A stretch of 6,315 nucleotides of DNA from Planctomycetota bacterium (GTDB taxonomy: Bacteria > Planctomycetota > GCA-002687715 > DRQF01). Below, one piece after another: positions 1 to 6,315 of this stretch; positions within the stretch are counted from its first letter, which is position 1; every line of letters starts with the position of its first letter. The notes under the pieces are model-generated. The model had not been told where the DNA came from. It saw only the letters and a program-made list of their open reading frames with translations, and ran no database searches. Both the position numbers and the translations under genes were made by a program. Location of the stretch: NCBI GenBank assembly GCA_015485455.1, contig WFTN01000440.1:1-6315 (forward strand), written 5' to 3'.

Positions 1-582
1 AATACAGTTTTTAGGCCTGGGCAATTCAGCGATGCCGTCGACGTTAAGATTGTGTCTGGAGACAGCCTCACTCGAATCGCCCGCCGGGTTAAGAAAGCCC
101 ACAGCAACAACGTCACACCGGCATTTCTGATGAAGATGAATCGGCTGCCAAACTCGAGGATCCGCGCTGGAAACATCATGAGCGCTCCCACGGAAAGCCT
201 TAAGGTGGTGATCTCCAAGTCAGACTTTAGGCTCTATATCTTGCTTGGTGATGCCATCGTTTTGGACTATCCCGTGGGAATTGGTCACTCAGATTCGACC
301 CCGGAAGGTGTGTTCTATATCCAAGGGAAAACAAAAAACCCCACATGGACCCGTCCGGACGGCAGTACTGTCCGCTTCGGAGAAGAAGGGCACACCATTG
401 GCAACCGCTGGATGGGTTTTGCCACGGAACGAGGACGAACCCCTTATGGGATTCACGGAACAATCGAAAATGACAGCATTGGTAAGCAGATGTCCGAGGG
501 ATGTATTCGCATGTTGAAATCGGACGTAGAAGAGGTCTTTCGCTTGATTCCGGAGGGATGTGCTGTGGAGGTTAGGCCCTGA
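1..582 (+). CDS. LysM domain L,D-transpeptidase (YkuD family), 5'-truncated by the window edge
   Basis: The reading frame is open from base 1, so the true start and any signal peptide lie outside the window; 193 residues and a TGA stop are visible. Residues about 15-63 form a LysM peptidoglycan-binding domain (SGDSLTRIARR near its start, a MNRLPNS core, RIRAGN near its end). Residues about 67-192 form a YkuD catalytic domain with the signature HGT at 152-154 and SEGCIRM at 165-171. His152 and Cys168 are the expected catalytic pair, 16 residues apart. Family knowledge: these enzymes act outside the cytoplasmic membrane, making 3-3 cross-links in peptidoglycan or attaching proteins to it through an acyl-enzyme on the Cys. 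The Glu before GC is acceptable, since B. subtilis YkuD has SKGC there. A GTG at 52 could be called as a start but would remove the first LysM strand, so I reject it. It lies in the same direction as the nuo genes but is separated by about 250 bases and has no functional tie to them. The fold assignment is secure; the exact substrate is unknown. Confidence 0.93.
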   Translation, partial: NTVFRPGQFSDAVDVKIVSGDSLTRIARRVKKAHSNNVTPAFLMKMNRLPNSRIRAGNIMSAPTESLKVVISKSDFRLYILLGDAIVLDYPVGIGHSDSTPEGVFYIQGKTKNPTWTRPDGSTVRFGEEGHTIGNRWMGFATERGRTPYGIHGTIENDSIGKQMSEGCIRMLKSDVEEVFRLIPEGCAVEVRP

Positions 583-3500
583 GGGTAAGAATTTGAGGGG
601 TGCGACATTCGGTCACAGTTGGTTTGATTGCTATCACCGGGGCTGGCACAAGTCGGTTTCGGGAGCAGAGTTGCCAAAAAAATGGATCAAGGGCAGGATC
701 GAGTTTAAGCGTAATTTTCATCTGCTATAGTAAGCGCGCGGTGAGGAAATTATTTGCCCTCATTTGCAGAAGAATCGTTCGGAAACGGGATAGTGATTTG
801 GTGGGTCCGTGGGGGCGTTCCATCTCCGAGGTGCCATGCTTTTCCAATATGCACATGTCTTAATCGGGTTTCTATTTGGGATGGTCTTTGTGGCCGCCCA
901 GGTGTTTGTCTTAGTACGTATCCTTTCTCCTCGTGTTGAGGAAGAAAATAAGGGCACAACCTACGAATGTGGCGAGCCCGCCGTGGGGGAAGCTTGGGTG
1001 CGGTTTGACATGCGCTTCTATACCATGGCGCTGATCTTTCTGATTTTCTCGGTGGAGGCAATCTTCTTGTTTCCCTGGGCCGCGGTCTACAACGACCTGA
1101 TGAAAATCATGAAAGATACGGGCAACCCATGGTTCCCCTTCATCGAAGTGTTTCTCTTTGTTGTCATCCTGGTGGTTGGTTTGGTCTACGTCTGGAAGAA
1201 GGGCGATATGGACTGGGTCAAGGCTTCGATGAAAGAGGCGGCGCGCAATGGTCGGACCCATGTCGGTTCCGTTGCGACTCCCCAGGTTAAGGAAAAGGAC
1301 GTCGCCTAAAGCCATGGCAAGCCCAGCAAATATCCAAGAAATTAACTTCAACACGGACGCGGCGACTCGGGACAATGTGCTGATCTCAAGTCTCGACAAA
1401 GTGTTGAACTGGACTCGCAAATCTTCTGTCTGGCCCATGACCTTTGGTCTGGCCTGTTGCGCCATCGAAATGATGGCCACAGGGGCGTCCAACTACGACA
1501 TCGATCGTTTCGGCTCTGGGCCGTTCCGGGCAACTCCTCGGCAAGCGGACCTCATGATTGTGGCGGGTACGGTCTCTCTGAAGATGGCACCCCGAGTTAA
1601 GTTACTTTGGGAGCAGATGCCTGAGCCCAAGTACTGCATTGCCATGGGTGCATGCACGATTTCGGGTGGCCCTTACATTAAGTACGGTTATCACGTCCTC
1701 AAGGGTGTGGACCGTCTTATCCCGGTCGACGTCTACATTCCGGGTTGCCCTCCTCGCCCTGAGGCCTTGCTCGAGGGTTTGTTTCGCATTCAAGAAAAGA
1801 TGAAGTACGAGCGTATCTTGGACCGCACCAGGGAAGGTCTCCGTCCCGAAGTGCTCGTGGACTAAGGTCAAGAAGGAATACCCATGACACCTCAGGATAT
1901 CGCATCAAAGCTCAAGGCTAAGTTTGGCGACAAGATCGTTGCTGAGACGTTAGACGTCCACGATCCCTTCTGCCAAGTTGATCCTATGTCCATCGCTGAA
2001 GTTTGCGCTTTCATGAAAGATGAGCTGGGCTTCAACTATCTGCGCTGCTTGAGCGGCGTTGACTACATGGACAAGAAGAAGACAACAGATGACTTAGGAG
2101 TGATCTATCACCTGGGAGCCATTCCAGATGCCAGCCTGCTATTTTGTCTAAAAGTGATATTGCCAAGAACCGGCGCCAAGGTTGCCACCGTGGAGAATGT
2201 TTGGAGTACCGCGGATTGGCATGAGCGCGAGGCATGGGACATGTTCGGTATCGACTTTGTCGGTCACCACAACCAAACACGCATCTTGTGTGCAGAGGAC
2301 TGGGTGGGGCATGCTTTGCGAAAAGACTACAAGTCGCCGGACGAGTATCACGGCATAAGGAACAACGTCGTCTAAGGACGATTGAGGGATCATTTGCTAT
2401 GAGCGAAGTGAATCAAATGCAGGCAAGTAAGCAGGGTGATGTGGCGTCGGAGGAAATGCTCCTCAACATGGGGCCACAGCATCCTTCCACTCATGGTGTG
2501 TTTCGTGTTGTCATCAAGACTGACGGTGAAATCGTAACGGATGCGGAATCCCACATCGGTTACTTGCATCGTTGTTTCGAGAAGATTTGCGAAAACGTTA
2601 ACTACACCATGGCAACGCCTTACACGGATCGCCTCGACTACCTGATGGCCATGGGTAATAACCTTGGTTATGCCATGAGTGTTGAGCGCCTGATGGATGT
2701 CGAGATCCCCGAGCGTGCTTCCTACATTCGCGTCATTGTGACGGAATTGTCTCGGATCGCCTCTCATCTTTTGGCTATTGGTACTTACGGCATGGATATT
2801 GGCGCGATTACGCCATTCCTTTATTGCTTCCGTGACCGTGAAAAGGTCTTGACCATCCTCGAAACGATTTGTGGTCAACGCCTCAACTATAACTATGTCC
2901 GCATTGGTGGCGTGGCCTACGACATGGATGATGCCATGTTGAAGATGTGCGGTGAGTTCTGCAAGTACTTCATGCCAAGGGTTATGGAATACAATGATCT
3001 GCTCACCTACAACGGCATCTTCATCCAACGGACGGCAAACGTTGGCATCTTGACTGCTGAGCAAGCCATTGACTTCGGATGCACCGGCCCTGTTCTTCGG
3101 GGCTCTGGAATCAAGCGTGATCTGCGGAAGGACGCACCTTACAGCCTCTATGATCGTTTCGATTTTGAAGTGCCAGTGGGGGCGGGGGAAGCGGGCACTG
3201 TGGGCGATTGTTTTGATCGTTACATGGTGCGTATGCGCGAAATGATCGAGTCTGTAAAGATCGTCGAGCAGGCTTTGTCTCAGATCGAAGCCGGTCCTTT
3301 TAAGACTGACAAAATTAAAGCCAAGCCGAAGCCTTCCAAGGGTGACGCCTATACGGCTGTAGAGAATGCCCGGGGAGAACTGGGCTTCTATTTGATTTCT
3401 GATGGGAGCGATACGGCGTTTCGTTTGAAATGCCGGAGTCCAGCGTTCTCGAACGTGAGCGTTTTGCACGAAATGTGTCGTGGTGCCATGGTGGCTGATG

Positions 3501-6315
3501 TCGTCGCCATCATCGGTAGCTTAGATATCGTCATGGGTGAGATCGATCGGTAAACAACATGCCTAATCAATTTACTTTTGTTCGAGACATCCTTGACCTG
3601 GGTGGCGATTCCTTTTGGGGATTTGTTGCGGCCATCGCTGTATGGGCTGCACCAATCACTGGTTTCGTTTCTCTGATTGGTTTGGTCGCTGTTTGGCTGG
3701 AACGAAAGATTTCAGCACATATTCAGTGTCGCCTTGGTCCTATGGAAGTGGGGCCTCACGGTTTGCTGCAAACCTTGGCTGATGGCATTAAGCTGCTGGG
3801 CAAGGAAGACTTGGTGCCTGACAAAGCCGATCGCGTGCTCTTTGCCTTGGCGCCGATGATCGTTTTCGCCGCAACCTATGTCAGCTTCGCCGTTTTACCT
3901 TTCAGCCAAGATGGTGTCATTGTTGATCTCAACATTGGCATCTTCTTCATCGCTGCGGTAGGTTCATTGGAAGCCATTGGGGTGGTGATGGCGGGTTGGT
4001 CATCGAACAATAAATGGTCCTTATTTGGAGCCATCCGGGCTGCCACGCAAGTGGTGAGTTATGAAGTTCCATTAGGTTTGACCTTGCTGGCTGGGGTTGT
4101 GTGCGCTGGCACCATGAGTCTCAATGAAATGACCATGGCCCAAGAAGGTTGGATCTGGAGCTGGTTCATCTTCCGCAACCCATTCATGTGGGCCGTCTTC
4201 CTTATCTACTTCACTGCTTCCTTGGCTGAATGTCAGCGAGCCCCTTTTGATCTGCCTGAAGCTGAATCTGAGTTGGTGAGTGGTTTTCATACAGAATATT
4301 CCGGCATGCGTTTCGCCGTCTTCTTCTTGGCTGAGTACGGCAAGATGTACGTGGTGAGTGCCCTGGGCGTGGTCATGTTCTTTGGTGGTTGGTATTCGGG
4401 AATCCCCATGTTGGACAACATTGGAGGCCTCCCTGGGAACCTCATCGGTGCAGGGATCATGGTGACCAAATCCATGATTCTTGTTTGCGTTCAAATGTGG
4501 ATACGGTGGACATTGCCACGAATTCGGTTGGATCAAGTGATGGACATCTGCTTGAAGTACCTTTTGCCTTTGGCTCTTGGACTTCTCATGTTGGTGGCCT
4601 TGTGGCAGGGCATCCTGCCTGGCGAGAAACGCTTTGGAATCGTCATGATCGTGGCGATGATCTTTGCCTTCTTGAAGATGCGTACAATGGTTCGAAACGT
4701 CATGTCAAAATCGAGTCAGCAAATTGAGCTGCCGGTCTTCAAGGTCTGATCGGGAAGATAATACGATGAGTGCTCTTCAAAATTACTTCGGCCGCATCGC
4801 AAAGGTCTCGAAATCGATTGTTATCGGTCTCGGCACCACATGGCGCTACTTTGTCAACTACAAAGAAGAGTTGGTGACCATTCAGTACGGCTCGGAGAAG
4901 TATGCACCACAAGGGAACTACTTGCCTCCGCGTCACCGAGGTATTCACTACCTCGAATCTGAAAAGTGCATCCAATGCAACATCTGTGCAAAAGCTTGTC
5001 CAGTGGATTGCATTGAAATGGAAGGCACTCGGGACGGCGACTTGGATGGAGCATGGCAGGGTGACAAGGTTCAGATTTCTAAGTTCGTCATTGATCTGAA
5101 CAAGTGTATTTTCTGCAACCTCTGTTGTGAGCCTTGCCCGAAACAATGCATTCACATGGGGCAGGAGTTTGACTTCGCGTCCTATACCCGTGCCAATGGC
5201 GTTAAGAACTTGCTCACAGATCAGCCATACACAGAAGCTGACCAAGAAGCTGAAGCCAGCCGTCGGGAACAGATGGTGGTCTTGGCTGACATCAAGAAGA
5301 AAGAAAAGGCTGCCGCCAAGGCTGCCAAGAAAGCCGCTGCTGAAAAGAAGAAAGCAGCTGAAGAAGATAAAGACAAAGACAAGTCATAGTGCGTTTCTGA
5401 GCGTGACGGTTTGAGATTTTTTGCTAAGTCGGTTCTTGTCAGGTGCGGGGCACCCAAGAGCCAAGGGAGATGATTCGTTGAATTGGGAAGCCATCATATT
5501 CTGGGCCTTAGCGACCATGGTGATTGCACCTGCGTTGGCTATTGTGTTCAGTAAGAACATCGTCCACATGGCATTCTGGCTGCTCGCCACCTTAGTTGGT
5601 GTCGCTGGCCTTTATTTGCTGATGGGCGCTGACTTTCTCGGAATGACACAAATCTTCGTTTACGTTGGCGGCATAAGCGTATTGCTTTTGTTTGGCATCA
5701 TGCTCACCAACAACGAGCCGGTGTACCTGCGCAAATTGGTGAAACGCCCCAAACTTCTGCCGGCACTGACTGTCGGTGCTTTGGTGTTTTTCGTCATGCT
5801 CCGAGCCTTGGTTTCAACGGAGTGGGCACAAAACCCTGTTGAGCCAGAAGCCACAGCGCCAGCCTTGGGCATGTATCTTCTCAGCGAGTTCATTTTGCCC
5901 TTCGAGATTGTCTCTGTTGTTCTTTTGGTCGTCCTCATCGGCGCCGCTTTCATCGCTCGCCGCGACGGAACAGGAGACCCCAAATAATGGGTAACATTCT
6001 CACAGAAATCAGCCTCTATCATTACTTGGCATTGTCGGCCCTGCTCTTTGTTCTTGGTCTCATTGTGATCATGACACGCCGCAACGCCATTGCCGTCTTG
6101 ATGGGCTTAGAGCTTTTGCTCAATGCTGCCGGAATCAACTTTATTGCTTTCAATAAATACTCCGCACCTGGGCGACTCGATGGACAAATATTCGTGATCT
6201 TCATGATCATTTTGGCTGCCGCGGAAGCAGCAACCGCCTTGGCATTGGTCTTAAACCTCTTCCATCGCATGAAATCAATCAACGTGGCTGATGCCCAGGT
6301 TTTGAAGGGCTAATC

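Overview
The window carries the front part of a respiratory complex I (NADH:quinone oxidoreductase type) operon on the + strand, with the tail of an unrelated cell-wall gene upstream. In order: the 3' end of a LysM plus YkuD L,D-transpeptidase gene (1-582, start outside the window); an intergenic region of about 250 bases with a candidate promoter; then nuoA, nuoB, nuoC, nuoD, nuoH, nuoI, nuoJ and nuoK (836-6313). The window ends two bases after the nuoK stop, where nuoL would normally follow. All eight nuo genes are intact, co-directional and closely packed. Gaps are 4, 18, 23, 5, 16 and 88 nt, and nuoJ/nuoK overlap by one base. I see no frameshift, insertion sequence, tRNA, rRNA or CRISPR.

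Together the genes encode the quinone-reducing connecting arm (NuoB, C, D, I) and half of the membrane arm (NuoA, H, J, K). NuoI (two 4Fe-4S clusters) passes electrons to NuoB (cluster N2), which reduces quinone in a cavity formed by NuoB, NuoD and NuoH. The membrane subunits couple this to proton pumping. The nuoE, nuoF and nuoG genes, which encode the NADH-oxidising module and sit between nuoD and nuoH in the E. coli order, are absent: nuoD and nuoH are 5 nt apart. The complex is therefore either an 11-subunit type with another electron donor, or its NADH module is encoded elsewhere.

The organism is a bacterium with peptidoglycan, fairly balanced base composition, purine-rich Shine-Dalgarno sites and unfused nuoC and nuoD. 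The wording of the NuoB, NuoD and NuoI motifs looks non-proteobacterial to me, and a PVC-type lineage such as Verrucomicrobiota is a guess I cannot test here.

This is mostly a conventional housekeeping locus, and I found no convincing new system. The points worth a second look are: the missing NADH module; a 31-residue NuoI tail made only of Lys, Ala, Glu and Asp before a final Ser; a Ser in place of a highly conserved membrane Asp in NuoA; and the nuoI-nuoJ junction, where a bulged hairpin abuts the ribosome binding site of a TTG-initiated nuoJ.
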